This document shows, one piece after another, positions 1-9,606 of a stretch of 19,132 nt of DNA. Source of the stretch: Hemicentrotus pulcherrimus (taxonomy: Eukaryota > Echinodermata > Echinoidea > Camarodonta > Strongylocentrotidae). Location: NCBI GenBank assembly GCA_003118195.1, contig BEXV01000086.1, positions 369,825-388,956 on the forward strand. The letters are read 5' to 3'. The first letter of the stretch is position 1. The number at the start of each line of letters is the position of its first letter. A model generated the notes under the pieces. The model worked only from the letters and a program-made list of their open reading frames with translations, searched no databases and was not told where the DNA came from. A program made the translations under genes and the position numbers.

Positions 1-189
1 ATGGGCACTTGTTGGTCAGGGAATAAGGGGTTTAGTTTCAGCTTGTTCAGATGATGTGATGGGCAAATGTTATCTCATCTGGCATGATTCTTAGATTAGA
101 ATGGATACTTATAGAGAAGAAGAAAAAAGAAAACCCTCTTATATTTATCTTTTTTCATGTTTGTTTATGTTTGATGTAGATGCATACAG

Positions 190-2029
190 ATGGCTCTTGT
201 GCATGACATGGCAGAGTGCATTGTTGGAGATATAACTCCAGTCGATGGAATAAGTAAGGAGGAGAAACATCGAAGAGAAAAGGTGAGGATTGTTAAGAAC
301 TATGCCCTACATACCAACATCAGTCATCATCCTTGATTTACGATTGCAAATTAGTCTTTGAAAGCTCTCGATATGCCATGTGGTAGCCCTAGTGAAAAAG
401 CTGTTTGATTTTAAGGTTATTTACTATAGCATATGCTGTACCAGTAAACCATCTACAGTGAATATTCACTCAACATGGACACAGGTCTACAGAGGTTATC
501 TACCGGTAGATGAAAATCTGTTCCCCGGAAACCAAAGAAATATTTTGCCTTTTCATTTTTTTAAATGTTTTTTTATATCTGGAATATAAGAATCTGCTTT
601 TTTTGTAGATTTTTGTAGACATCACTGAATTATTTGCAATTAAGAAGAACGATATCGTCTTATTTTTCAGGAGACCATGGATAAGTTATCAAAATTAGCT
701 GGTCATGAAGCAGGGCAGGATCTGTATGAATTATGGAAGGTGAGAAAAACATTGTGTCAAAGCCATTATTTAGAAGCAGAATGCTTTTGTCATGAATAGA
801 AATGCATTTATTTCAATCACTCCTGATTTTTCCTCCACAAATTAGTTTCCCTAATACTATCATATTTAGCATTGGTGTGGTGAATCAGATTCAGATACAT
901 CTATAAGTGTTAAGAATGTTATAGTCAATTTGAGATTTGCATAGACTTAGTGATCTTGTATTTAAAACATTCATAACTTTCTTTTTATTGGTCCAATTTA
1001 TTTGACACTTTTGCCATTCTGTTTATCTTTTTTAATGATTTCATACAAATAACTTATTAAAAGAGTTGAATCGACCTTTAATTGCAGGAGTATGAAGAGC
1101 AATCATCACCAGAGGCTAGGTTTGTAAAGGACCTGGATCGCTTCGAGATGATCTCCCAGGCATTCCAATACGAGAAGAGGGAAAACAAGCCAGGCCTTCT
1201 GCAAGAGTTCTTTGATTCCACACAAGGTGTGTTAAAACGATGGAGTTATTCCCCTTCAAAAGCAGCATTAATGTACTATTCAGTAAAAATGAAAGAAATG
1301 TTGCTTCATCCCTTCTCTGCCATCATTTGGAAGAATTGTCAATAATGGAGTTTCCAGCTTTAAATTTTGACTAACAGTGCTTTTGAGATTTGTCACCCAC
1401 AGTATAAAAGTCCCAATGCACTACTTAAAGCAACTTGCCCCCTCTATACAGCCAACAATTTTTTAGCGGTACCTGTTGTTCCCCCCATGATGCCCTTTTT
1501 TCTGTGTAATTGAGCGCTGATTTGATGAGATAAACACCTGACAGTGACCTTGCAGGGAGGTCTAATCCCTCCATGCCAAACTAGTGCAAAGGGGCTTAAA
1601 AGGGGTTTAAAGCTCCTCAAAGTAAATTAAACATTGCTTAAATAATGCTTTGAAAATTCAGTGAGTTTCTTGTTTACTATTCAATTAAAATATTGCTGTC
1701 CTGTATGAAATGTGTCTGTCTTGAATCAAATATGTCTCTCAACCATGTGAAAATCATGTATACCGGTAGGTCAAAATCTACTTTACTATGAGACCTGCAT
1801 GTATTTCTCAATACATTTCTTGGCTTACTTCAGTTCTACTAGACATGTACATGTGGAGCATTGTACAGGAGGCTGGCCACACTCTAACCACCCCCTTCAT
1901 TTGACCCCTTTTCCTTCTGTATGTAATTCAGGTAAATTCAACCATCCCCTAGTGAAAGAGTGGGTAGAGGAGCTAAACATACAGCGAGGGAGCATGATCA
2001 GTGAACATCAATGCCAGACCTCCAGTTGA
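190..2029 (+). CDS. HDDC2: HDDC2 (HD domain-containing 2, 5'-deoxynucleotidase), last four coding exons
   Basis: Exons by GT/AG borders and similarity are 190-282, 671-739, 1088-1226 and 1932-2029 (TGA at 2027-2029). Phases are 0, 0 and 1, and all joins are in frame, giving 132 residues. The animal protein is about 200 residues, so roughly the first 70, with the first metal-binding His, are upstream of the window. The ATG at 190 is an internal codon just after a 3' splice site, not the start. The HD pair is visible as LVHDMAE in the first exon (His 202-204, Asp 205-207). The distal Asp of the HD fold lies in KDLDRFEM near 1130-1150. By family knowledge, HDDC2 and its bacterial relative YfbR dephosphorylate deoxynucleoside 5'-monophosphates using a divalent metal. 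The C-terminus after GKFNHP is the usual variable tail. No frameshift or stop is seen, so the gene looks functional. No canonical AATAAA is near; a variant ATTAAA lies at 2319. Confidence 0.93.
283..670 (+). other. HDDC2 intron (phase 0)
   Basis: The intron begins GTGAGG after an AAAG exon end and closes with a pyrimidine-rich TATTTTTCAG. It is 388 bases long and AT-rich. A 69-aa open frame inside it (380-589) has no recognisable similarity. The next introns, 740-1087 (GTGAGA...TTGCAG) and 1227-1931 (GTGTGT...TTCAG), have the same character. The last one holds nothing I can name. Confidence 0.8.
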
Positions 2030-2530
2030 CGTTAGCTGAACATCTTTGATAATTTTAGCAAGGTTATTAGCAATGTAAAGGTATTGGTTAACATTGTAGG
2101 AGTATCAGGTGAAGTCCTTAATCATGTGATTTCACTCTTTGTTGTTGTTGATTAATAGATTTGAATTTATTTACCAGTTTCAGAACATACATTGTGACAT
2201 ACATGACAATCATGTGTACATATAAATGGTATGGATGAGAGCCCTACTCAGCTGTGCCATAATGGCACAGTTATTCTTCCAAGTGGTTATTTCATTAATT
2301 CAAAAGGTACATGTATGTATTAAAAAAACATATTGCAGCTCAAGAGCTGAATTATATTAGACATAGAGATACAGAGTAAAATGCAATTCGGTACACAATT
2401 TGGCATACTTTACTTTCATATTTAAAAATAACTGTACAATGTTACTTGTGACTCACAGGTTTATTGACAATTTAAAGGTATTGGTTAATATAACATGGGT
2501 ATCGATTAAGAAGGAAGAACTTTCAAAGTA
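2030..2530 (+). other. HDDC2 3' UTR / flank
   Basis: This is AT-rich non-coding sequence after the HDDC2 stop. It contains two direct copies of the word TAAAGGTATTGGTTAA (2076 and 2473), which recurs inverted at 17972. A variant polyadenylation hexamer ATTAAA is at 2319-2324. No other signal is clear. Confidence 0.4.
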
Positions 2531-2810
2531 AGTTGATTTCATGTCTTAGGGTGCGTTTATGCTCACTTTTGAAGGCTGAATGATTGTTTATTAATGCTCA
2601 TGGTAAACGCATTTACACAGGGGTACTGTATACGCAACCCTTCTCCAGGCAAATTCGGGTTCTGGAGCTGGATTTGCAAACCTGCACTGCGCATGCTAAG
2701 CTTACCATTGGAGGGCAGGTCAAGTTGGGGCGCACGCTTTTCGTAATATATAGGTTTGTTCCTCGTCAACCCATTCATTTCATCTTGTATTTTTATGTTC
2801 GGACCAAATG

Positions 2811-2863
2811 AGGAAAAACTGTGCACATCATTACGAACTTGTTGCTCGTGCACAGTTTTTCCT
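2811..2863. repeat. 16-bp perfect inverted repeat, possible MITE segment
   Basis: AGGAAAAACTGTGCAC at 2811-2826 is matched by its exact reverse complement at 2848-2863, with a 21-base spacer. The surrounding block, about 2550-2930, is richer in GC and CpG than its neighbours. It begins with GGGTGCGTTTATGCTCA-like sequence and contains a GCGCATGC word near 2689, which suggests a non-autonomous DNA element. Termini and target duplication are not resolved. The block also contains a perfect CRE palindrome TGACGTCA at 2912-2919. Confidence 0.45.
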
Positions 2864-2929
2864 TTATAATCATTTTGCCTTTGGCGTAGACTAGAAGGGA
2901 TGAGATTTGGATGACGTCATGCGCAGCGA

Positions 2930-3327
2930 GAGTCTAAAATACGGCTACAAGATTTTCAACATGGATGTCGATTTTGATCCATAATTTCCTAAAAATGGAC
3001 CATTAAACAGATTATTTCAGTCAAGTTGGTAAGTGGAACCGAAGTAGTTGAGCCTTTACCTAATTTTCGAAAAAGATGCACCGGATATGCATCCTGTGAA
3101 ATATGGAATTTGGCCTGTAGTTTTGCCAAGTTTGGTGGATTGATTTACCCACCTAACCTACACCTTAGCGCATATGGACCTTTTCTTTCTCTAAAGAGAG
3201 GAGCCGACCCTACCCAAATCAGAGGCTAACGAAACGAAAGAGACAGAAAATTCGGTCTAGGGGCAGCTATCCCATTGTTGTCTGTCAGTGCATGCAAATA
3301 GTCTGAATCATGGATCGAGTCTGATAG
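2930..3327. other. no gene recognised
   Basis: A 67-aa open frame at 3026-3229 shows no motif. If the Ty3/gypsy relic to the right kept a 3' LTR, it would fall here, but no matching LTR copy is visible on its other side. Confidence 0.4.
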
Positions 3328-3573
3328 TTAGGAACACATAATCTGCTCAACATCAATTCCATGGAGTTTCTCATCATTTTCATTGATGAAGTTTACTGAT
3401 GGTTTCTCAGTGTTTTGTCTCCCTTGCTCTGTGTTTTTCCCTAGATCTTCTTTGAGCTTCTGTTTGTGTGTGATGTGTTTCCTATCATCAGACGCTTTCA
3501 TGAAGCATGGCTTCAATCTATTGAAGCTAAACACATCTCGCAGAATTTCTCCCTTTAGTGTGGCTAAAATCAA
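3328..3573 (-). pseudogene. Ty3/gypsy pol C-terminus
   Basis: The frame opens with ATLKGEILRDVFSFNRLKPCF. This matches the common ending of gypsy integrases, where a G-x-x-h-F-x-x-N-R-L-K-P motif follows the last beta strands. The remainder is low-complexity and polar, as expected of a pol tail, and ends at a normal stop. Confidence 0.65.
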
Positions 3574-3646
3574 TGTGTCCTATCTAAAACGTCATGTATT
3601 ACTAATGGGCCGACTCACTCAGCTGCAACCTTCTTAGAATTAGCTG

Positions 3647-3950
3647 TCAAAGAAGAAGATGTGGGCTTATAAATTGGCCTCTAGAATAAATGGGTGTCTT
3701 CCCCAATTTGTTCGCAATTTGAACATTCTGTTTATCTTGCTGTTTCCTCTGTAAAGAGAGCATTGTCCTGGAAATCTGATCAAATTTCTTTTTCAAATGG
3801 TCTACATATTCTTTGTATGATTGGGAAAGGCCAGACATGGGATTGAAGGACAAAGTTGTTAAATTTTGGTGCTCTCTTCCAAAAACGAGATGGTAGGGGC
3901 TGTGGTCACAGAGGTGTGGGGAGAAAAAGGAATTGTAATCATAGGTTGTA
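3647..3950 (-). pseudogene. Ty3/gypsy integrase: end of catalytic core and start of C-terminal domain
   Basis: The minus-strand frame carries HSPYHLVFGREHQ near 3910-3870, the usual SPY-LVFGR ending of a gypsy integrase core. A polar coiled stretch (SYKEYVDHLKKKFDQI) and KTPIYSRGQFI follow, typical of the chromatin-facing C-terminal segment. The stretch between this and the first half of the core (about 3950-4137) is full of stops. The remaining catalytic Asp and Glu were not located with confidence. Confidence 0.7.
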
Positions 3951-4136
3951 GTAGAAATGTATCTAACCCAATCAGTTCCAAATTGATAAAAGTTTATTTT
4001 GAGAAAACTTGTAAGGATTTGGATGTGCTACTCAACTTGTAGACTCCCAAGATATTATACACTAATGACCTTGTGGTCAATGTTCAATGCAGAACACAAA
4101 GTAGTCAGTAGTTTACCTGTCAGTGAAGATGCTGAG

Positions 4137-4720
4137 TCAGTCACTAGACATGATGGTGGACCAAAAATGCAAACTACATTTTAGATTAAAGCTTCGCAAA
4201 TTGTCTCTGCATTCGCAGATGACAAAGCGTGTTATCTCATCGCATATCACCATCAAGTGTCTAAATCCAGTCCCAGAGGTCGGCATAGTTTTAAAGTCAA
4301 GACTAATATGGTCAAATGGTCTGTACGAGTCTGGTACTCTTGTGTGAAATGGTCTAATCTTGTCGGGCTTACCGCGAAAATGCTGACAACGCAAACAAGC
4401 TCATAATTGTTAATTCGCGCAAACATATTTGGCATGTAGAAGTTGCGTCGTATTGCACGGTAAGTTAGTTGGGTCCCTTGGTGGTTACTAAGTAGGTTAT
4501 CATGGTATTGGGAGATGATAGTGTCTGTCAGTGTTTCTGGTATTGCAAGTTGAAGTCGAAAGTCGTCATTCTTGTCAAAGAAGAACACCATCACAAAGAA
4601 TATATTCCTCTGCCTTCAATCGTATAGCCTTAGCTGCCTTTTTGTCACTTGGCAGAATATCATGGGCTAGAAATTCATACACAGGCTTGAAGAATGGTGA
4701 TGTTTGTTGTTCTGTTTCAA
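4137..4720 (-). pseudogene. Ty3/gypsy integrase: linker, H2C2 zinc finger and start of catalytic core
   Basis: A linker-like stretch (about 4720-4580) contains YEFLAHDILPSDKKAAKAI. The zinc-binding part follows in the 4594-4253 frame, with YHDNLLSNHQGTQLTYRAIR supplying the two His. The two Cys straddle a frame change near 4390 (LVC, then RCQHF in the 4394-4137 frame). The core then opens with HISLDFKTMP, where Asp is the first acidic catalytic residue, and continues GFRHLMVICDEITRF. At least two frame changes are needed to read this through, so no working enzyme can be made. Confidence 0.8.
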
Positions 4721-4897
4721 GTTCTTCATGTCAATGGGGAGGTTGTAATCTCTGATTATTTTCCTCTTGATTATGTCAGTAATTCTATCAAGTTTGTGTT
4801 GTTTGGGGATATGTCCTGCTATTATATTGTTTACCTTGGTGGTCAGTGGCTTAGGTGGACATTAAAATTGCAGCTCGGCAGTCGTCAGGTATAGAGT

Positions 4898-4986
4898 CGA
4901 GAAGTCAGATGTTTTATTTGGGTTTCCCCGTAGTCGATATAATATATCGACTACGGGGAAACCCAAATAAAACATCTGACTTCTCG
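4898..4986. repeat. Near-perfect 89-bp palindrome
   Basis: Arms of 43 bases (4898-4940 and 4944-4986) are exact reverse complements around the 3-base centre AAT. No mismatch was found when pairing outward from the centre. It is adjacent to, and shares two bases with, a second palindrome at 4985-5046. Confidence 0.95.
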
Positions 4987-5046
4987 TACCTCCAACGACT
5001 CCGACTAACAGCAACATTGCTGTTAGTCGGAGTCGTTGGAGGTACG
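4985..5046. repeat. Near-perfect 62-bp palindrome
   Basis: Arms of 30 bases (4985-5014 and 5017-5046) are exact reverse complements around a 2-base centre. One arm on the minus strand continues the gag-like reading, so the other arm probably arose by inverted copying. Confidence 0.95.
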
Positions 5047-5296
5047 CTTCTGCGCTCTCCTCGCAAGTCATTGTCATTGTGTTGAAGTCACAGATGTTGC
5101 TTTACGAGGATTTAGCAGGGCTAAATCTCCTCACCAAACCGTCCTTTAGGTTGTTATAGGTGGAAAAGGTCAGGCCGTCGATCCATAGTCGGGCCTGTCC
5201 TTGTAAAGTACGTCGGAATGTCTGAAGTATCGTCAGGATTTGGTTTGGGTCAGTAGAGTCGACGTCTTGTGCGTCAAGGTAGTCGTTAAAGGTCAA
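5040..5296 (-). pseudogene. Ty3/gypsy gag-like fragment
   Basis: The frame from 5296 to 5102 has the helical capsid-like pattern of retrotransposon gag. It includes FRRTLQGQARLWIDGLTF and LKDGLVRRFSP, equivalent to the GxA..W...L and F...F signatures. After the stop at 5102, a second frame resumes with ESAEAYLQRLRLTAMLL, also gag-like, and then enters the palindromes at 5046-4898. No zinc knuckle is seen. It is broken and not expressible as a full Gag. Confidence 0.6.
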
Positions 5297-5299
5297 AAA

Positions 5300-7370
5300 G
5301 TGTGTGGTCGAGTAATCCCTATTTAGTCCGTCACCGGAAAATCGGGACAGGGGGAAGTAAGTTGATCAGAGGGTGGTATGTCGTGGCATTGTGGTTTGAT
5401 CGTCAGTCAAAGACATGATCAGTTGGTAGTTAGGATTACGATTAAGTTAGGTAATGTAGCAAAACAAATTCAATATTTTTTTTATTTTTTTAAAATATTT
5501 TTTTTAATGGGTAATGGGGAAACCTGCCAGATTGACCGAGCCGGCTTTAATTTGAGTTGTATCTTCTTAAACAGTCTTGTTGTTAATGCCACATAATAAA
5601 TGTTTTGAACGTCAAATCAATTGATCTGCTTTAATTCGTAACCTGTGTCGGGCTTTGCCTTTTTGCCAAGAACGAAATTGGCCTAGTCGCTTTTTTTCCA
5701 TTGGGGCACCTGCAGGTAGCCGTGTACTTCTTTGTAATGCAGACATCAGTAAGTCCAGTGAAGATGTTCGATGGACTTCAATCCTGTACTCAATCAACGT
5801 AGCCCTTGTAAGCCCTAGTGGGGAATGGATAGTCATGCCTTATCCGCAGTGCTGTAGATGGTGGCACGACTCTACTCTTCCCTGCTCCCAAGTTTCCATG
5901 GTGGATATATGTGTATTGTTTGTATGCATAGTGTCTGTATGAATCATTTTAGCGAGATATGTCTCTTGAAAATGCATCGGTGATTGCAGCCATGCATGTG
6001 TAGCACCAACATTTCTTGGATGGGTGTTGGATCATTGATTTAAAACTAGGGCAGCATAATTTTGTATTTATTCCCACACCTGTTGGCCTACAGAAACAGG
6101 GATCAAACAATCTGGTGACATGCATTTTTAATTTTTTCGCGATATCTTGCAACCGAACACTTCTCTGCCATAGTTACTCAGATGCAACCCATCCTGCTTG
6201 AAGCATCTAGTGTCAATCACAAACTTGTTCAAGAACATAGAAATATACTTGGTACATGGGTGGTTTTATAAAGACAATAGATTTCTCCTCTGTACCTGGC
6301 AAAACAAAGTCCTGAAATTGTAAATACATACAGGACTAGACTCTACAATCAATTCATGCACGATCAGACAAATTCAAGTTGAAGATTCTCGTTTATGCGA
6401 AGGTTATTACGACACTTCATGCACAAAAACAACATCACAAATAAAATTTTAAAAATCAGAATTCTCATCGACTTGGATAAAATTTTGATCACTTGTTAAT
6501 ATTTTACCTCCTTGGTTTATATAATGCATCATGCATTCATGCATCCTACATTATCAACAAAATATATTCCAAACGGTGTTCATCACTTTTTTATATGACT
6601 AAACTAATACCCTAAAAACAGGATAAAATATAATCTGAAAGACAAACAAAAAATTTGTCACCAACTAGAATGAAAGAGATATGATAAACAAATTTAACAC
6701 CATAAAAGTTACATGGCAAGACTGTTAACTTTTAATTTATATGGAGAAGCAACATGATCCAAAAAGTCAGTGTTACATGCAGCCATTGTACTTCCTACTT
6801 GTGATTCTTGCCACCAACGTGCAAACCTATATGTGGGACCACATGCACTGAAGTGCACAACTGTTTGTGATCTTAGCATTAAGAATACAACAGTGCTTGG
6901 TATGGTGATGCCTGGACAGAGCCTGGACAGACAGATCGACAGCAATACTTTATGCTTCCCGACTGCTATTATGACACAAAAGGAAAGATGAATGTTATGT
7001 AATGCTATGAAAAATATCTAAAAAGTGACATACATGCAACTACAATTCTATAAACAAAGGACAACAAATGATTTTCCTAAAATACCACACACTTGTAATC
7101 AAACACTGTTACTTGTTCATGGTCCCTTTATCTTAGAACCTACTTTAACAAAGTATATGTACATGACAATGAATTCATATAGCCCTCTACTAAAAAAATA
7201 TTTTGTAGTTTGTATGTAAATAAATATTCTGCCAAGATGATAAACAAACAAACATATATGGTGCACATAACAAAATATGTGAAAACAAGCTAAAGGTGAA
7301 TGAATTCTCTGTGATTCCTCTGAAGCTGATGGGGCTAATGTGCCTGCTGGGAATGATGTGGTTGCTGGGC
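5300..7370. other. about 2 kb with no gene recognised
   Basis: The sequence is AT-rich with T/A-rich stretches (5467-5507). Open frames at 5612-5836 (-), 5655-5942 (+), 5949-6152 (-), 6709-6945 (-) and 6770-6991 (+) were read. None shows a motif or a splice context that I trust. The 6709-6945 frame is the longest without low complexity, but it remains unassigned. Confidence 0.5.
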
Positions 7371-7379
7371 CTGCATGTT

Positions 7380-7857
7380 ATACATTCTTGCATGTGGTGG
7401 TGCACTGTATGACTGGTGGGACATCACCAGTCACTCTTGCCAACATGTTGGTTTGTCTCTCCATCATGGTCATCAAAGCCATCTTAAGTTATCTATCTTC
7501 CCTCTGCTGCTGCCTTGCATACCCTCTCCTCTGATCTTCTATCCCCATCCTCCTTTGTCAGTCTCTCTCCATGAGCTCCTCATCTGCTTCCCTCTGTCTT
7601 TGCTCCATCTCTTAAATATCTTTCTTCATTTCCTTGTTTGATGAATCCATGGCCGCAACAAGCTTTGACACCCATGTGAGTTTCACTGCGGCCTTTCTTT
7701 CATGAGCCTCCTTCTTGCCTTTACCTTTCTTACATGTATCTGTGCAAAAAACAAGCCTAGCCTGCTTGCTCAAGATTTTGCTGACTTGCGAAAAGTTCCG
7801 TAACTCTAGCCTTTTTACCAGGCAGTACAATTTATTTGTAATTCTCATAAGAATCAA
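7380..7857 (-). pseudogene. Coiled-coil protein relic, possibly the accessory protein of a Harbinger element
   Basis: The minus-strand frame from 7857 ends at 7612, and the same frame continues after the stop with charged, heptad-like sequence (EMEQRQREADEELMERD, then RRMGIEDQRRGYARQQQRED). It has two further in-frame stops before MTMMERQTNMLARVTGD and ends near 7380. A basic N-terminal part with KKGKGKKEAHERK and a Glu/Arg-rich C-terminal helix resemble the Myb/SANT-like DNA-binding partner encoded by PIF/Harbinger transposons. That assignment is inference from position and composition; no SANT signature is clear. Confidence 0.35.
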
Positions 7858-8013
7858 TAACCTAAAAAAAAAAAGGCCTTTGATATTACTTAATTATATC
7901 ATAAGAACTATTTCCACAAATACATAAAAATATAGCTAGGTCGAATTCATATTCTAATTTAATAAATAATTCACTGCACACGGAATGCTTCTGTATGGAT
8001 GACGTTAAAGCTT

Positions 8014-8289
8014 TCATAGCCATTGTTTATTATGGTACAAGATTAGCTTGTTGAATGAATGCTCTATGAGGCTGATGGCCGTCACGTTGCTAACGTTCGG
8101 GTTCCCCTTATGGTATTTACACCGTCTCTCAAAGAGTGACACGTCTGTTTTTACCTCACCTTCAGCTTGATGGCTATAGACATCTTTAACATATTGGCGA
8201 TGGAGGTCCCGAACTAAATTGGCCCAGTCGACTACTGTTTTTTTTTTTTGTAGAATCGAAATCTGCCTGCAATCGACATACGGTACACC
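8014..8289 (-). pseudogene. Merlin / ISXO2-like transposase fragment
   Basis: A single open minus-strand frame runs between stops at 8290-8292 and 8014-8016. It contains CRQISIL, then TVVDWANLVRDLHRQYV, and then VKTDVSLFERRCKYHKGNPN. In ISXO2/IS1595-type (Merlin) transposases a zinc ribbon ending in CRKQISI is followed by a T-V-x-D-W-x-x-F-x-R-[ED] helix. The first catalytic Asp then sits in a V-x-[IT]-D-x-S-x-F-x-x-R-x-K-Y-x-x-G block. The spacing and words fit. The stretch between CRQISIL and TVVDW is shorter than usual and crosses a run of 12 A on the minus strand. The rest of the DDE domain is absent. The stop after HNKQWL truncates it. Confidence 0.5.
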
Positions 8290-8422
8290 TCAGGGATGAA
8301 ACTTTGCTATTGCACTTTTTGTGTGTGTTGTTGCTCCCATGGTATGGAATAGTGTTCTTACTCTTTGAGCATATCTTCCCTTTAGGCTGCAACACTCTTT
8401 CAGGAGTACTCCATGCACTCTT

Positions 8423-8662
8423 CTAACATCCTGGTAACTCTGGCTCTCTGCATGTTATAGAAATATTCCACAAAATTGCACAGGCAACAATGAGAGGAAA
8501 TATTGTCTCAAGATGGACACAAAGAAGGTTGAAGCATGGAAATCGCCGCTTCCACATGCCGAATGTCCATTCAATTATACACCTTCCTCTCTTGTGAGCA
8601 AAATTGTATAGATGCTGTTCCCTTCCCTAAGGGTTCAGGATGGGTTTCATGAGATATGACAA
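8423..8662 (-). pseudogene. PIF/Harbinger transposase C-terminal fragment
   Basis: The minus-strand frame from about 8662 to the TAG at 8423-8425 reads YLMKPILNP, an in-frame TAG (8627-8629), then GREQHLYNFAHKRGRCIIEW, TFGMWKRRFPCF and IVACAILWNISI. This is the order seen at the end of HARBI1-type DDE transposases: P-L-x-N-P, Y-N-x-x-H-x-x-x-R-x-x-I-E-x-x-F-G-x-W-K-R-R-F, then I-V-A-x-A-V-L-H-N-I. The Glu of IIEWTFG is the third catalytic acid. The N-terminal DDE portion is not recognisable upstream, so the copy is truncated as well as interrupted. Confidence 0.85.
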
Positions 8663-8932
8663 ACAAGGCCTCTATGAAAAGGAAGAGAACATGAATTACT
8701 TTTACTACACACTTGCTGCTGTTGAAGGAAAGGAACGAGAGATTGAGAGATTTCAATTGCTCTAAAATCGGGCTGACCAGATATTATCGCAGATTATTTG
8801 GGCGGTAAAATATTTGTATAAAATCAATCGAGCTAAAACTTTCTCCACGGATTGCTGCATGCTGATTGGTTGATAGCTCTCAAACCTGGTTTGAGAAATT
8901 ACAAACCTACCCTCAGAGCAGTCTGTAAATTT

Positions 8933-9168
8933 CGCGTCATATGACGTACATAAACCAAGGTTTGACGACAAACCTGCTTTGTGAAATGTGATTTCAGACC
9001 AAGGTCTGAACTCAAACCTGCAACGCGTCATATGACGTAGATAAACCTAGGTTTGACGACAAACCTGCTTTGTGAAATGTATTTCAGACCAAGGTCTGAA
9101 CTCAAACCTGAAACGCGTCATATGACGTACGAAAACCTAGGTTTGAGGACAAACCATGCTTTGTGAAT
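8933..9168. repeat. ~90-bp tandem repeat, 2.6 copies (probable transposon subterminal repeat)
   Basis: Units start at 8933, 9024 and 9114, each with the 12-bp palindrome CGTCATATGACG. Periods are 91 and 90 bases, and the third copy stops near 9168 after CATGCTTTGTGAAT. Each unit contains several short inverted words (CCTAGGTTTG, CAAACCTG, AGACCAAGGTCT). Read on the minus strand, the outer edge is TTCACAAAGCATGGTTTG. That resembles the TTCACAAAGC ends of many Harbinger-type elements and lies 5' of the Harbinger fragment in the same orientation. A partial, more divergent unit may precede it (8880-8932). Confidence 0.8.
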
Positions 9169-9365
9169 CCGTTGAGCAATAAAAGAATATTTGGTATACC
9201 ATAAATGAAAAGGTTTTGTGGGGGAGGGGGTGAATGGATGTTACAATATTAAAGTATGGGGTCAAGTGTTATAATAATATTTACAACTACCGGTAGATAG
9301 AAAACAATTTATTATGCAAAGTACTGTACGTAGAGTCATGAAACGGTTCACTTTGACTTAAACTT

Positions 9366-9451
9366 CTTCTTCCCTCCATTCTTTGGCTGTTTCGACAATG
9401 AGGACAGTGCCATTTGCCCTTTGATGGAACGCAAATTATCAGGCAGTCCAT
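9366..9451 (-). pseudogene. Duplicated PHD-finger tail
   Basis: The minus frame reads CVPSKGKWHCPHCRNSQRM. This is the last C-x-x-C pair of an ING-type PHD finger (P-K-G-K-W-x-C-P-x-C). At DNA level it is a diverged duplicate of 9607-9690, sharing the TTTCGACAATGAGGA and CATTTGCCCTTTAGG-like words. Here the penultimate Cys is kept, while it is Tyr in the other copy. Confidence 0.6.
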
Positions 9452-9473
9452 TTCAGGCTCTTAATCAGGCTTC

Positions 9474-9534
9474 ACAGGTTCTTTGAAATGTTGAAAAGAA
9501 CAGCACAAGCATGAATCACGCTGCACGTTCCTGC
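9474..9534 (-). pseudogene. Second Harbinger transposase C-terminal snippet
   Basis: The minus frame reads CSVIHACAVLFNISKNL, then a stop. This fits the V-I-x-A-C-A-V-L-x-N-I-x-x-x-L ending of Harbinger transposases. It is a different sequence from the copy at 8423, and its position between two PHD fragments shows nested or shuffled insertions. It is only about 17 residues long, so confidence is limited. Confidence 0.45.
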
Positions 9535-9606
9535 TGCATCAGTGGATAATCCATGGTCGATCAGACATCAAAATTTGTTTTTTATTTGTCCGTTTAACAT
9601 TTAGAT

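Larger units (their letters stand above)
3328..5300 (-). mobile_element. Degenerate Ty3/gypsy LTR retrotransposon (gag and integrase remnants)
   Basis: Reading leftward on the minus strand, a gag-like frame (5296-5102) is followed by an integrase linker, zinc-binding domain, catalytic core and C-terminal region down to about 3328. Order and orientation are those of gag-pol in this superfamily. The roughly 200 bases between gag and the integrase linker cannot hold protease, reverse transcriptase and RNase H, so these are deleted. Pieces lie in different frames and contain stops, so the copy is dead. No LTR pair, primer-binding site or target duplication was identified. It is an old element copy, described here only as a fossil. 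Confidence 0.8.

Noticed and set aside
1082..1345. Open frame of 87 aa starting at an ATG at 1082
   Set aside because: The ATG given by the frame lies at the intron/exon border. The true exon is 1088-1226, and the residues after 1226 are intron read-through.
3026..3229. 67-aa plus-strand frame
   Set aside because: No homologous motif, no splice context and ordinary composition.
4855..5085. Similar peptides on both strands (LQRLRLTA, LLLVGVVGG)
   Set aside because: This is explained entirely by the two palindromes, which give near-identical reading on both strands.
5612..5836. Frame with KKRLGQF resembling the shadow frame SSRLGQF at 8186-8395
   Set aside because: The similarity is limited to a few residues in a frame that is not the coding one for the Merlin-like fragment. 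The flanks do not align.
8762..9031. 89-aa minus-strand frame
   Set aside because: It reads through the 90-bp tandem repeat, so the open frame is a by-product of repeat composition.
8933..9168. CRISPR-like array
   Set aside because: The repeats are contiguous 90-bp units without unique spacers, in an animal genome.
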